A DNA stretch of 64,000 nucleotides from Trichuris trichiura (Eukaryota; Nematoda; Enoplea; Trichinellida; Trichuridae), in the NCBI GenBank assembly GCA_037903355.1, contig JBAJFE010000026.1, positions 2,976,001-3,040,000 of the forward strand, in the 5' to 3' direction. Shown one piece after another: positions 45,901 through 55,960 of the stretch; position 1 is the stretch's first letter, and each line of letters begins with the position of its first letter. The notes beneath the pieces were generated by a model. The model saw only the letters and a program-made list of their open reading frames with translations. It did no database searches and was not told where the DNA came from. The translations under genes were made by a program, and so were the position numbers.

Positions 45901-47186
45901 GATAGGTCTCTGCGCTGCCGTTGGATAGGGCAAAGTAAACCTATAGCAGCGATCAAACGGCGAAAGGCAAATGGCTCCTACCTACCTGACCCAATCAGCA
46001 CGAGACTCGACGCGGGTCAAAGTTGATCATGCGTCAACGGTACCGTCTATTGTATGTTAAGATTTTTATACGTTCTGAGCTAATTACCCAAGCAATCATG
46101 CATTGACTGAGCTTTTGGTCGCTGGGTACCGGCTCAGTGAGTTTTGCTTAAAAGTAATCAAGCCGTTTCAAATGCAGTGAGAACAGTTTTCTGACAAATG
46201 GAATTGAAAATGCGTCCATGAAGTATGTAATTTCGTAAACCCATTTTTCTCTTTAAGAAGTATTGTTACACTTTATGAATTGTCTCAGGACTTTTTTGAC
46301 GATGCTGTTTTGCATGAAACAAGCACTCCTTGATGATGGATCGGGATACACTTGTTTTCCATGCACTGATTCCTCTTCGTATGACCAGAATTTGTAATTA
46401 GATTACTAATGTCAGGTCAACAAATAGTTAGGCAATTGTCAGGAAAAGCCCAAAATTTTTCACATTGATCAGTAATTTTTGTGTTGCAGTTTTGGCGAAT
46501 CTGAATACAACAAAGGGATCATAATTTCTTGCCGTTCTTCTTCAATGAGCAAGTTCAAGCTAGTTCTGTTCGACCGGGATGGAAATGTGAGACTAATTCG
46601 TGAGAGCGCCAAGCACAAGCGATTTACTTCGGCTGAAATGTTTTTCTTGCCCTTCGATTTGATGCGTGTGACAGAATTTTTCTCCTTGAAATTCTTAAAA
46701 GAAGTGGAGAGCGAAGATGTACCAATACAGTTTCACTTGCTAGACGGTTTCGAACCAGACCAGTGTATCAAACTGCAACCTGGTGAGCACCTGTTTTGTG
46801 TATACGGAGACAACTGGTTTCAAGATATCAAATACAAGGTGAGGGTAATGGTTGCAAGTTGTGATTCGCCAGCAGTGCAGGTAATACGCGATACTGAAGC
46901 GAAGTTATCCCAGTACAAGCAAGAGATGGCCCAGTTCAAAGATGTGTATATGATGGCGAAGAAACAATTTGAAGAAGCTATTACTAAACTTGAGTATTAC
47001 ACGAATGAAGTAACTAACTGTTTGAAGAATCGCGAAAAAGCTTATGTCGATTTTATCAGTGCATCTGGTGAGAAATATTCAAGCTTAAATTTGGATTCCA
47101 CTTCGCAAAAGCAACGTAACAATAATGCAGGTGGAATATTTAAGGGTATTCTCAACAGTTTCACTGGTTCACTTAGTGGAAAATAA
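39909..47186 (+). CDS. ARG1-like DnaJ (J-domain, type III) co-chaperone
   Basis: Exon 1 (39909-40396) and exon 2 (46490-47186) join in phase 2 to 394 aa. Residues 13-76 form the J domain with HPD at 41-43 ([11 protein letters not shown]), which stimulates Hsp70 ATPase. A family-specific extension follows: [33 protein letters not shown], then in exon 2 [42 protein letters not shown] and a coiled coil (about 300-360). This architecture matches the plant ARG1/invertebrate ARG1-like J proteins (about 400 aa). The splice restores the motif order exactly, which is strong support. The intron is 6093 nt, about 100 times longer than others here, and full of transposons. ATG 39909 is the first ATG in frame before the J domain. 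AATAAA follows at 47335-47340. The client is unknown. Confidence 0.86.
40583..40963. mobile_element. PLE-derived palindrome in the intron (381 bp)
   Basis: Arms 40620-40735 and 40850-40963 are inverse copies ('tttttggtcttctacggc', 'ccaacggatggatgagc', 'gatatcaatgcactcaa'). A perfect 13-bp duplication AAGTATTGGGTTG flanks it (40570-40582, 40964-40976). It has one complete hammerhead motif, on the minus strand. Confidence 0.85.
40758..40798 (-). ncRNA. Hammerhead-ribozyme-like motif
   Basis: Minus strand: core CUGACGA (40793-40787), stem II CGGAAC with GUUCCG, GAAAGCUC followed by UGU. Stem I is short (two pairs, CA with UG). The right arm keeps the stem II 3' strand and GAAAGC but lacks the CUGA core. 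Confidence 0.6.
41000..41720 (-). pseudogene. Degenerate mariner-like relic
   Basis: Minus-strand reading gives [18 protein letters not shown] around 41610-41560 if one frameshift is allowed. It matches the mariner box ending xxTxDExWxxYxN that holds the first catalytic Asp. Downstream a frame (41440-41237) beginning [15 protein letters not shown] is open but not recognisable. The copy is much more decayed than its neighbour. Confidence 0.5.
41942..43480 (+). pseudogene. Mariner transposase pseudogene, copy 1
   Basis: Plus-strand: [14 protein letters not shown] then a stop, then [60 protein letters not shown] and [13 protein letters not shown]: the two helix-turn-helix regions. Next comes [17 protein letters not shown] (first catalytic Asp), [15 protein letters not shown], and after the nested element [12 protein letters not shown] (second Asp) in 43086-43300. 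Stops and shifts, for example after SGRFY, make it inactive. Function was cut-and-paste transposition. Confidence 0.85.
42590..43089 (+). mobile_element. Non-autonomous hAT element nested in mariner (500 bp)
   Basis: Starts CAGGGGTGG, ends CCACCCCTG, and is flanked by the perfect 8-bp duplication ATCTAATC (42582-42589, 43090-43097). The empty site is seen in the sister mariner at about 62256-62270 as one ATCTAATC. Sub-terminal 'acggcc(c/t)' blocks match those of the hAT ends at 17626 and 60175. Confidence 0.95.
44150..44770. repeat. Diverged palindromic element of the PLE-terminus type
   Basis: 'ttcagtttcacggc...cccgttt' near 44161 is inverted at about 44682-44712 ('acgggtcaaagctgtgaaactgaaa'), and 'acaagacatccggtcttctga' near 44742 resembles the outer end of the PLE at 3919. 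The centre is unrelated. Confidence 0.5.
44963..45406. mobile_element. PLE-like palindrome (444 bp)
   Basis: Near-perfect arms from 'tcagtggagtg' (44963) to 'cactccactga' (45406); the inner arms share 'ccaaccgagttggcttc' and 'tggtttggaaaggcata'-like blocks. Both arms carry hammerhead-type sequence. No target duplication was recognised. Confidence 0.75.
45256..45298 (+). ncRNA. Hammerhead-ribozyme-like motif
   Basis: Core CUGAUGA at 45262-45268, stem II CGGCUC with GAGCCG (perfect, 6 bp), GAAACCUUCGUC. Stem I pairing is poor. The other arm (minus, about 45115-45065) has UUGAUGA in place of CUGAUGA. Confidence 0.5.
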
Positions 47187-47334
47187 CGCAATGAGGGAAC
47201 TATGTTCGGTATTGTTCATCGCTTCCTCACTTACGTGTTTGGCAGCTTCATGTGTCGTCTTCTTAAACTTATTTTCCTACTATCGTTTGAACGTATGAAG
47301 TACTGCACGTAAATTCGCTGAATATTCTGATATA

Positions 47335-47340
47335 AATAAA
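47335..47340 (+). terminator. Poly(A) signal of the J-protein gene
   Basis: AATAAA in an AT-rich stretch, 149 nt past the stop codon. Confidence 0.6.
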
Positions 47341-47349
47341 TCATAATCA

Positions 47350-48718
47350 TTAAGCTAATCCGTCACGTAGATAATTAGTTTCAACCGTTTTACGTACATA
47401 AATTCCCATGGATGATCAACTGTGGCTGACATGCGTACAGTAGTCATGCTTAGTTTAAAATATGTGGATGATGGCTGTTACTCTTTTGCTACTACAGAAG
47501 CAGAAATATAGCAGCTGCTCAGACTTTTAAATTGTATCCTGAACTGTTTTGCGTTTGTCTGCATTTGCCATAGTCATAAGGTTGTACGATAGTACTCTAG
47601 TTCAGACCTTATCAATTGTGAAGCAAACAATTTTACAAGAGCAGTCTTTAATAATTGGAGTAGTTGTGTGCTCATGCAGCAGCATCCTGCTCAATTAACA
47701 GATTTGTAGTACCACACCGCAGCTACAACGAGACGCAATAATATGAAGTGCACAGTGAACAGACCTCCCATCGTTAGGATCACTGAAAACTGGCATAGGC
47801 GGGCGTTTCCTTTTTTAAGAGATGATATGATAGTAATGAGCAAGTACGAAGCTCAGGGCTTTATTCGTTGTCTAAGATTCGGTGAACGAGCTGTTTGGAT
47901 CTGTAGCTCGCAGCGAAAGCAGAGCAAGCCGTATTAAGCAGACATACGGGGCCACATTCTCGTACGCTCAGTGTAATTTCTTGAGTCACGAAATGTCAAT
48001 GTCTGCCTATTTTTTGTTATCCTAGAACAGCATGCGCGGTTCTGACAGCTACGTGAACTTTTCTCTGGCAAAGCTACGCTTTAACCATTTGTTCCTCTAA
48101 ATGGGACTATGCTTTAAGAAAAGAACTAGTACCCTTCCTATTTAGCGAACGGAATGGAGGGATCTGCTCTTGAAGTTGTTATTAATATATATTGCAGTTT
48201 TCGGTACAGCTCCTTTCTCAAAGAGCGATTTTGTCATTGGATGGATATTTCTCGAAGTAATGAACCAGTTTGTTAAACACTGATAGTGCAGTTACGAGCA
48301 CAAATAGACGTACTTACTAACCAATAAATCTCAAAGTTGTCATATCTACTGGCGATCACAGCCTTTGACTAGAATATCGTCGATATGGTCAATCAGGAAC
48401 ATTCTTGCACCAAATAAAATGGATTGTGTTTTGAACGATACTGCAACAGTTTGTCCATTAATCACTCCAATACAAACTCGTCTGGGTCACATGTAATAAT
48501 AGAAGTGAAAACTCAACATGACCGATTTCAGAAACCTTTAATTGCAATATGACCATCGACAGAATATGGCAGAGCATTGACCATGAAAATACTGCAAAAC
48601 AGGACAAGTCTTGATTATTGATACGGTTATGTAATACGAAATACGCCTTACTTACTCCCTGGCATTATTGGAACGTACAACCGATTGTTATATGAGGACG
48701 ACATTCTCCATTAAATCA
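47350..48718. other. Intergenic DNA between convergent genes
   Basis: Separates the 3' ends of the J-protein and CAS-family genes. No repeat or gene was recognised; a 64-codon frame at 47743-47937 has no support. Confidence 0.45.
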
Positions 48719-50611
48719 TCATTCGGTAAAGCCCAAGCATCCGTCAACGAGAAGGCGAAGTAGTTGCGCCGAAGTCGATACCGTCACCACACCCCTAATC
48801 ATTGCCTGAACATCAGCAATGGCTGGAAAGTTTTGAGCAGCCATTTTCGCCAGTCGGACGCAACTACGCAAGTTTTCGCATAATTTGTTTGCTCGTTCAC
48901 TGGTCGCCCAGCGCAAGTCGGGGCTACCCACACACAACGCTATGCTGTCACCTATGTATACCAGTTTGTGTGCTGCCAACACTACAAACTTTATCTGTCC
49001 AATAAATATTCTTGGAGGCTGGTTATTTTCAATGGCACTCAAAAATTCGTCCACGAAATTACTCAAGCATTGAATGTGATTGTTTATCTGTGGCGAATAA
49101 AATCTCAATATCTCTAGGCTATCTTCATCCAGATTGGCACACAGCTGAGCAACGTCAATATCAAGCGCAGCCTTTGATATCGAACTTGGGCTCAACATAT
49201 CGTTACTTCTTTCGTTTGCTTTAGAGGGCAGAACATTTTCAACAAAGTCATAATCATCAAACATAGAAAGGGCATCTGACGTATTCGAGGCTTCGTTGGT
49301 CCGACCAGCAGGCTGACTGCTTCCCAAGGAAAGCTTTTTTGGTTGACAGCTGAATTCACTGGTCGAGTTAAGTGCCAACATAAACCGTAACTGTTCCAAA
49401 ACCTGTCTGGCAATACCAACAAATTGACTCAACGATGAACATCTGTCTGATATGCTTTGTGACTTTTGGTCACAACTTTTAAACACTTCCTGCATTAATT
49501 TTAAAGAACTTTCCAGAGCAGGAAACAGTGGATAATAGCATTTAACAAGCTCGGCTTCATTTGTCGGTAATTCCCTCCTTTCCTGTAGTGAAATAGATTG
49601 AACTGCACGCTTGACCGCATTAACCAACTGATGCAGAACTTCTAAAGCCTTGCTACATTTGACAACAAGAAAGTGAACGGACCATTCAGAAGGAGATTTT
49701 GCACAATTTGGCAGATGCTCAGCAACCAATCCGTTAACGCAGCTTTTGAACTGTTTGTAAAGATCTAATGTATCTGCGTGTAAATTCGAATAATCAACCG
49801 GTGAAATGGATCCATCCTCAATCGGGGAATTTTGCCTGATATTATCAAGATCTCGGCTATTCGCAGAAGCAGTAGGGGTTACTCTACGGTTAAAATTCGG
49901 ATGATTCGTCTGAGGAGTAACTGGATAAAATGCAATTCCCGCACGAAGCAGAGCACCCCCTCCACGTAATGGACCTGAATTCGATGGCGTATCATAGGAA
50001 TTTGAATCAGCCGTTGTTCTCGAAGATGAAGGAACATCGTACAAGTCGTTTTGAGCTTCAGACCCGCTGCGTTCCAAGAGATTCACAACGAGACTACTTT
50101 CAATAGGTTCACCGAACACAGCAGACTTGGGAAGACATGACTCCAATGAAGCGTCATTTTCACTTGGTCTTCTCACGTCAATGTTGCTGAACGCATGGGG
50201 AAACGACGACGCAGCGAGGAAAGTCCCATGAGAAACCTGACCATTGATGCCACGGAATGTTCCACTTTTCTCCTTCACAATACCACTATTCATATCAGGA
50301 AATTCCGCTGGCTGTATATTCCCGATTGACGAGCGGAATGTCTTCGGTAAAGAAGGAGACTCATAGCAACTGACTTCCTCCTCAGATACACTTGACGGAC
50401 TACGATTGTAGCCAAACTGAATTGAGCTTTTGGACACCTTGGAGGGCCCGCCAATGGCCGTAGGAGACTTGCTAAACGCCTCAATTTTGATTGGCACGTT
50501 TCGAATATTGGGCCTGTAGTCTGCCCGGAACTGAGCGGGAACATCGTACGCATTGCCTGCCTGATAATTTGAGCCTAAAGTTTGAAACGGTTTAGGCATT
50601 TCAGAGGACAT
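48719..50611 (-). CDS. CAS-family scaffold protein (p130Cas/BCAR1/NEDD9-like)
   Basis: One long exon, 630 codons. Substrate-type tyrosine motifs occur at YDVP (22-25), YDVP (191-194) and YDTP (206-209), the SH2-binding sites phosphorylated by Src/FAK in this family. A helical serine-rich-like region spans about 275-415. FDDYDFVE (451-458) resembles the YDYV Src-docking site. The C-terminal FAT-like domain (about 495-630) is clear: ILRFYSPQINNHIQ, AIENNQPPRIFIGQIKFVVL and AAHKLVYIGDS. CAS proteins link integrin/FAK signals to Crk and the cytoskeleton at adhesion sites. The usual N-terminal SH3 domain is missing and there are few YxxP motifs. An AG acceptor lies just before the ATG (TTTTCCGTAATAG|GAAATG), so upstream exons exist, but an in-frame stop in the likely upstream exon favours starting here. 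Confidence 0.85.
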   Translation of the reverse strand: MSSEMPKPFQTLGSNYQAGNAYDVPAQFRADYRPNIRNVPIKIEAFSKSPTAIGGPSKVSKSSIQFGYNRSPSSVSEEEVSCYESPSLPKTFRSSIGNIQPAEFPDMNSGIVKEKSGTFRGINGQVSHGTFLAASSFPHAFSNIDVRRPSENDASLESCLPKSAVFGEPIESSLVVNLLERSGSEAQNDLYDVPSSSRTTADSNSYDTPSNSGPLRGGGALLRAGIAFYPVTPQTNHPNFNRRVTPTASANSRDLDNIRQNSPIEDGSISPVDYSNLHADTLDLYKQFKSCVNGLVAEHLPNCAKSPSEWSVHFLVVKCSKALEVLHQLVNAVKRAVQSISLQERRELPTNEAELVKCYYPLFPALESSLKLMQEVFKSCDQKSQSISDRCSSLSQFVGIARQVLEQLRFMLALNSTSEFSCQPKKLSLGSSQPAGRTNEASNTSDALSMFDDYDFVENVLPSKANERSNDMLSPSSISKAALDIDVAQLCANLDEDSLEILRFYSPQINNHIQCLSNFVDEFLSAIENNQPPRIFIGQIKFVVLAAHKLVYIGDSIALCVGSPDLRWATSERANKLCENLRSCVRLAKMAAQNFPAIADVQAMIRGVVTVSTSAQLLRLLVDGCLGFTE

Positions 50612-50618
50612 TTCCTAT

Positions 50619-51578
50619 TACGGAAAATTCACAAACATTCAACAACTAGCCAATTTAAAAGTTACCTCAACTACAAGCAACTTCATAGTAAAATTATTGA
50701 ATCACAAAGGACAAGTGTCAACCAGTTATAACGTATTAAGCAAAAACATATAGGTTATAAGTTGAAGTGAAACGAACACACAACTTCACTCAGTACGACC
50801 AGTATGTCAAAGCGGATCATGTTACGCACTTACCTAAGCCTACGCCGAAACATAAACTAAAGATTTAAGCTTAAGTTAAGGTAAGGATGTGGTGCACTTG
50901 CTTTTCTCAGAGATGATTACGCTGCGGAAATTGGTTCATCGCCTGCGTGGTCATCGAATATGCACCTCAAGAACAGCCAGGGGAATAAGGCACCTTTAGG
51001 TAACAAAAACCTGCATAGCTATTAGTCAGAACGGCAAGCCTGAGTAAACAGGTGTCTTAAAGGTTGAAAATAATTCTAACTTCTTGCACCCATTCCAGCT
51101 GTACCAATCTACGAGACAGTAGAAGTTAAAATTATTATACAATCCATTATTGAAAGCATGATTCACGGCGGTTAATGATGTTAACATTTAAACTTAAAGG
51201 TACACTAGGTCATAATGTTTGAAAACTTCAATCAACTAAGGACTACTAAATAGGTTTCGCGAAACGGAACAAAAATTAGGTAATTTGCAGATAAGGTGTT
51301 CTACATTATACTAGAAGAGTAAACTATGCACACCCTCCGGAAGAACAACTATCGTAAATTTAAAAATACTCAAAGTATAGCGGCAAAAAAATATTAATAC
51401 GTTTCAATTCATTAATTAATCACTCTGTGTTACACAAGATTCACGACGTCAGCAAATAGCATGAAATTAATAACAGGATCTATAGCATCATGATTTATGG
51501 AGTTAATATTACACCAGATAAAAAAAGCAAAATTACAGAATGCAAGTATTATAAGTTGTCAAGCAGAAGAAAGCTTAC
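50619..51578 (-). other. Probable 5' intron of the CAS-family gene
   Basis: The acceptor TAG before 50617 and a strong donor CATTTCAG|GTAAGC ending at 51579 suggest a ~960-nt intron. Sequence within is AT-rich and carries no SH3-like coding. Confidence 0.5.
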
Positions 51579-51650
51579 CTGAAATGAAAGTTACCGACAT
51601 ACGGATTCATTTTGACATCATGCATTTTGAGGTAGATAACGACGATGCCG
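51579..51650 (-). other. Candidate 5' UTR exon of the CAS-family gene
   Basis: Ends in CATTTCAG with a consensus donor. Spliced to 50617 it places a TAA in frame 15 nt before the GAAATG start, so it would be untranslated. Its own short ATG frame (MHDVKMNPYVGNFHF) would run out of frame with the main protein. Confidence 0.4.
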
Positions 51651-51659
51651 GATGAAAGT

Positions 51660-52112
51660 AAACATAAGAGAAAAGAAAACACTGTCGACAACAGCGCTGC
51701 TCAACGCGGGGATTTCGCATGGAGTGACTGGCCTTGAAACTTGCCTAAGCCTGGTACGTTTCAGAGGCAGTCACGTCGCCACGACGAGTGCATAGAACAG
51801 TTGAGAGCCCCTCCAATTTCACAGATTTTAAACTGCGAGAAGGGTTCTCACAGAGTGATCCAGGAAAGGCATGGTGACTACAGCGACAACCGTCGCATCC
51901 GCGGGTGATACGCCGGTGGGTCACTGCAGATAATAGCAAACGCCCTACGAACAGACGTTTACCGTGCTTTTGGTATGCGTACGCAGGTAGTTCTTGTATA
52001 ACGTGTTTTCGCTCGTAGGCGACTTAAAAATTGTAGCATTTTTCCTCACATAGCGCGATTCTTTTTTCGCTCATAGGCGATTTTACCGACTGGAAAGCGT
52101 GGGTGTATGATA
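51660..52112. other. Unassigned DNA upstream of the hAT MITE
   Basis: Could include the CAS gene promoter. No recognisable element. A short repeat 'tcgctcgtaggcgac' / 'tcgctcataggcga' lies near 52010-52080. Confidence 0.35.
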
Positions 52113-52120
52113 GTCTATAC

Positions 52121-53072
52121 CAGCGATTCCCAACGAGGGTCCCAGGGGCCCCTGGAAAACTTGAAGGTGGCCCTGGGAAGGACTGGGAATTTAGGGGGTC
52201 CCTGGGAGCTTAGGCGGGCCTCAGGGGGTCTCTGGTAGTCGGTGCCGCAGGACGAGAGCGATCCTGCCGTTCAGGATAGTGAGGCGAGGCGACCTGAGAT
52301 TACTCTTGACGACTATGAAGCCAGACGTGGATAAATTAGTAGCACTACAACATACCCAGTCGTCGCAGAGTGGTAAGATCAAGCGACTGTCGTCTTGCTC
52401 CGAGGAAATACTGAATTTAGATTCAGTGTTGCGCAGCCCTAAGAACAGCATCGCAGCCTGACTTATATATTACACTACCATTGCTAACAGCCCAAAAAAT
52501 TAACGAAGAGAAAACCCAATGCGGCGCTTGAACTCTGAAGGCTCCCTGATCTGCAATTAGCCGGCTTAAGTCCAGCAATACGAAAAGAACGCCTTCAGTG
52601 CCAACTAAAAAATTAAAGGCGTTAACGGTTTCGAATATCGTTAAGGAGCTTTCGCCATATATGGCAGTCGGCTTCCTTACTAGCCATTTCGCTGAAGTGT
52701 CGAAACGAAATTCAGCGTTGACTTCGCATCGGCAGGTTTTCCAGCCATTGATCGCACATTCAACTTTCACAGCGCAAAAGATGGGGTCCTACTTGCGGCT
52801 GACAAGATCAGCAGGTTAATAAGGTTTTTAATGACGACCTGGCTTAACTGTTTTTTCTTTGGCATACATGGTAGGCAGCGAAGTCAATTCTACATTCTGC
52901 AGCCTGTTTCAGGTGTTGAACTGCTTGTACAAATTCACAACAACGTAACCACAGTAGGCGCACCTGAGGATAACAGAAGCAGGAGAATTACATTGGGGAG
53001 AATGACGGGGGGCCCTGGCAAGTTGAAGGTCGCGAAAGGGAGCCCAGGCTCCAAAAAGGTTGGGAAACACTG
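52121..53072. mobile_element. hAT MITE, copy B (952 bp)
   Basis: Begins CAGCGATTCCCAAC, ends GTTGGGAAACACTG, flanked by GTCTATAC and GTCTGTAC (one mismatch in 8). Body is over 90 percent alike copy A by eye. The ~100-bp segment at about 52435-52535 is absent from copy A, so copy A is a deletion derivative or B gained it. Confidence 0.9.
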
Positions 53073-53079
53073 GTCTGTA

Positions 53080-54900
53080 CCTTTCATTCGATGAGAACGA
53101 ATACAAGCTGCGCTCTGATCTTATGCGCGTTCTTCGGTCACGCGCAAGTGAAGCAGTGATTATTATAGTCTGACAAGAGCGTTTATAATTCACGTCAGAA
53201 AATATAACCTGAGAAAGGCCGTTAATAACATCGTAGAAGCCTAGAACGACGTATCGAAATAATGCACGCATCATGTTTGGCGAAACCTTATTTCAGATCT
53301 GATTTGTGATTTGAAAGACTTTATGCCTCATACCCAAGTATGAAAAGTTACTGAAAGCTGGGTCCAGTTGGCAAGGGATAGGCTTTGAAGAAAGCGGAAT
53401 ATAACGATTTTAAAAACCACTGTGAATTGATGGAGATGGTTCAAAAACGGTTTAATCATGTTGAACGTAACAAGAAAATGTATCGAATCGAAGCCTCCGT
53501 CTTGAGCAATGTAAGGCACAGGTCGTGAAAAGACCTGTGCTTTACATCGCTAAATACGGAAACAGTTTCTGAAAACATCGATCCGACGCAACAGGAAAAG
53601 CGGAAAAAAGTGAAGCAGAGATGATGACGAAAACCAGTAAGCTTTTCTGCAACAGCTAACGGCTGCTGAGCTATCAGATCCTCTAGGAACTATCGAACAT
53701 AGCTTTGAACGGTTCGAAGACAATGACTGTAAAATGTAGAACGCAGGAGGATAGCCACATGTGGTATCTGAGCTAGCTTGGAACTATATAAGCAAGTGCT
53801 GTACGAAAGAGCGTGTGAGAAACAAAAGAGGCTTAAATTCTACTTTACCGCAATGAAGTAACGTTGTGAGGACAACGATTCGCTACCTTATACGTCAATG
53901 GGACCTCATTTCGCCCATAACTAAGTATAGTGATATTTAAAAAAAGTGAGTCCAATGAACTTATATTCGTTTTAACGTACAAGGTTATTTACGTTGGAAT
54001 TGAGACCTCTTTCCATAAGCTAAAAACGAAATCATGTCGCCCTGGAAGCTACACAGAAATCTATCGGCTGTGAAGAGTTCTAGCATAAAAGTTACCGTCT
54101 TAATAATATGACCGCTATAAAAGGAAAGAACATGTTGTTAAGATCCTGTGAAAGATTCATACTTTCGCATGCCAGCGGTTGAATAAATAGCTTACATATA
54201 GTATGATTCCTTTGTCAACGCACCTTATTTACAATTTTTCTCAGTTGTTGCCTACAAGTAAAAAATCTTCCGATGTTTTTCCCTGAGCTGTGATTTTCTT
54301 GTACTTAACTCGTTTTCTAGAACGCGACTTCATTTCAAGCGAAATTTGCCAAGATTTTCCGGAAACGAAACTCTAGCGTTATATGAGAACCACTTGCATG
54401 CGACTTGTGCAAAACTGTTCTTTGCTTCTGTTATTTTGAACTTTCGTATTCACTGTGAAGACAATACTACGATTATGTATTTGTCAACTCTGAAATCGTT
54501 CTTATGGGTATAAGGGCATAAAAGAATGTCGTAGTTTTCAGGACCTGCGTAGTCCCACTTTTAACAACAAAATGAAAGCCGGCAAATTTCTAGTCTTTAA
54601 CCTTGCTGCTGACTTAGAACTGTTTACAGGCAGCCGGCTCGGCACAATCTTCACGTGCTAAAAGCTAGACAGTTCTGAAAACTTCGCATTTATTTTTTTG
54701 CCCAAATGCCCTACCAGCGAATTGATGAGCTGCTCATCCATCCGCTGGTAAGGCATTTTGAAGTTTACTTACAGGTACACCACACAGGCTAGAACCGTGA
54801 ACAGAAAATCAACTACAAAACGATTCAAGCCTGTTAAAAGACACTCAGTCTTCTGAACAAAATTAAATCAAAAATAAAAGGAGAACAAAATAAAGATAAA
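53080..54900. other. Unassigned DNA with a hairpin
   Basis: A ~16-bp hairpin ('gtaaggcacaggtc' against 'gacctgtgctttac') sits at 53506-53551 and is related to the inverted repeat at 21840-22025. A PLE-terminus fragment ('ccagcgaattgatgagc', 'aggcattttgaagtttac') occurs at about 54710-54860. No gene found. Confidence 0.4.
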
Positions 54901-55002
54901 ACAAAAAATATAACTTTTTGGTACGGGAGCGTATTTTCATGTTTCGATTGTTTCTTCTTACGGAATTTGTCCCATTAAATTGTAAAACTTTTAATAAGAT
55001 CC

Positions 55003-55042
55003 CCGTAGCTTTCGGGCCGCGCGTGACCCGTCCTCAGCGGTA
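55003..55042 (-). ncRNA. Hammerhead-ribozyme-like motif, left arm
   Basis: Minus strand: ACCG, core CUGAGGA, stem II CGGGUC with GGCCCG (one U-G), GAAAGCUA, CGG. Stem I CCG/CGG is 3 bp. Confidence 0.7.
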
Positions 55043-55488
55043 CTAGAATTAATGCATTTAAAAGTGGAGTCACCATTCGATCGGTTTAAGCGGTTTAAAA
55101 CAGTATTTTAAAGTCTTTTTTGGAGTTTTCTCTGTCTGTCAACCGACTGCTTCTTGTTGCCTATACCTTGAACTATCTTACTGCGTAAATGTTGTCCCAT
55201 TATTGTGTAATTCAATGGAACAATATTTACATAGTAAGATGCTTCAAGATAAAGGCAACAAGAAACACGCTCGGCTGACAGACAGAGAAAACTCCAAAAG
55301 AACTCCAAAACTCCATTGAATTACACAGTAATGGAACAACATTTACGCAGTAAGATAGTTCAAGGTATAGGCAACAAAAAGCAGTCGGTTGACAGACAGA
55401 GAAAACTTCAAAAAAGACTTTAAAATACTGTTTTAAACCGCTTAAACCGATTGAATGGTGACTCCACTTCTAAATGCATTAATTTTAC

Positions 55489-55528
55489 TACCGCTGAGGA
55501 CGGGTCACGCGCGGTTCGAAAGCTACGG
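55489..55528 (+). ncRNA. Hammerhead-ribozyme-like motif, right arm
   Basis: Core CUGAGGA at 55494-55500, stem II CGGGUC with GGUUCG (wobble pairs retained), GAAAGCUA, CGG. Pairing is kept through G-U pairs although the bases differ from the left arm. Confidence 0.65.
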
Positions 55529-55779
55529 ACCACAATAAAAGTTTTATTTTCCAAACGGGACATACTCGGTAAAAAGAAACAATTTAATCATGAAAACATA
55601 CAGTCCCATACCAAAAAGCTATTTTTTGAAAGAATACTAACAGAACAAAAAACGTTAGCCCAATTGGATAGAGGTAGTCCTCATTTAATGCAAGATTTTA
55701 GCTCTTGGAAAAACCTGGAAGATTTCGTCTTAAGAGAATTCGCGTTTATGAATCCACTTACACAGGATTTTTCATTGTT

Positions 55780-55960
55780 GATCTGGTTCACGGGTTTGGC
55801 CTGTTGGATGTATCTGTAAGTAAACTTCAAGTGCCCTACCAACGAATGGATGAGGTTGAAGTTTACTTACAGATACATCCAACAGGCCAAACCCGTGAAC
55901 CAGAAGATCAACTATGAAACAACCAAAGCCTGTTAAAAGACACCCAGTCTTTCGGTACAC
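55780..55960. repeat. Short hairpin made of PLE terminal sequence
   Basis: 'cacgggtttggcctgttgga' is followed within about 75 bp by its inverse, and the outer part 'agcctgttaaaagacaccca' matches the ends of the PLE at 3919 and the palindrome at 34789. Confidence 0.65.

Larger units (their letters stand above)
40397..46489 (+). other. 6.1-kb transposon-filled intron of the J-protein gene
   Basis: Begins at the donor AG|GTTGGT and ends at the acceptor TTGTGTTGCAG. It contains a PLE palindrome (40583-40963), two mariner relics, a nested hAT element, another palindrome (44963-45406) and a diverged inverted repeat (about 44150-44770). The stretch 45500-46480 holds only short unassigned frames. 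Confidence 0.8.
54914..55618. mobile_element. PLE-derived palindrome with triplicated core (705 bp)
   Basis: Outer arms 54914-55130 and 55400-55618 are inverse copies, each with a hammerhead motif. Inside, a ~110-bp unit with 'gacagacagagaaaact' and 'gtaagat(a/g)' phrases appears three times, once inverted. No protein is encoded. Flanking duplications were not found. Confidence 0.75.

Noticed and set aside
52279..52819. Frames such as MRRGDLRLLLTTMKPDVDKL within the hAT MITEs
   Set aside because: Shared by two non-autonomous copies only and short; no transposase motif, so treated as non-coding.
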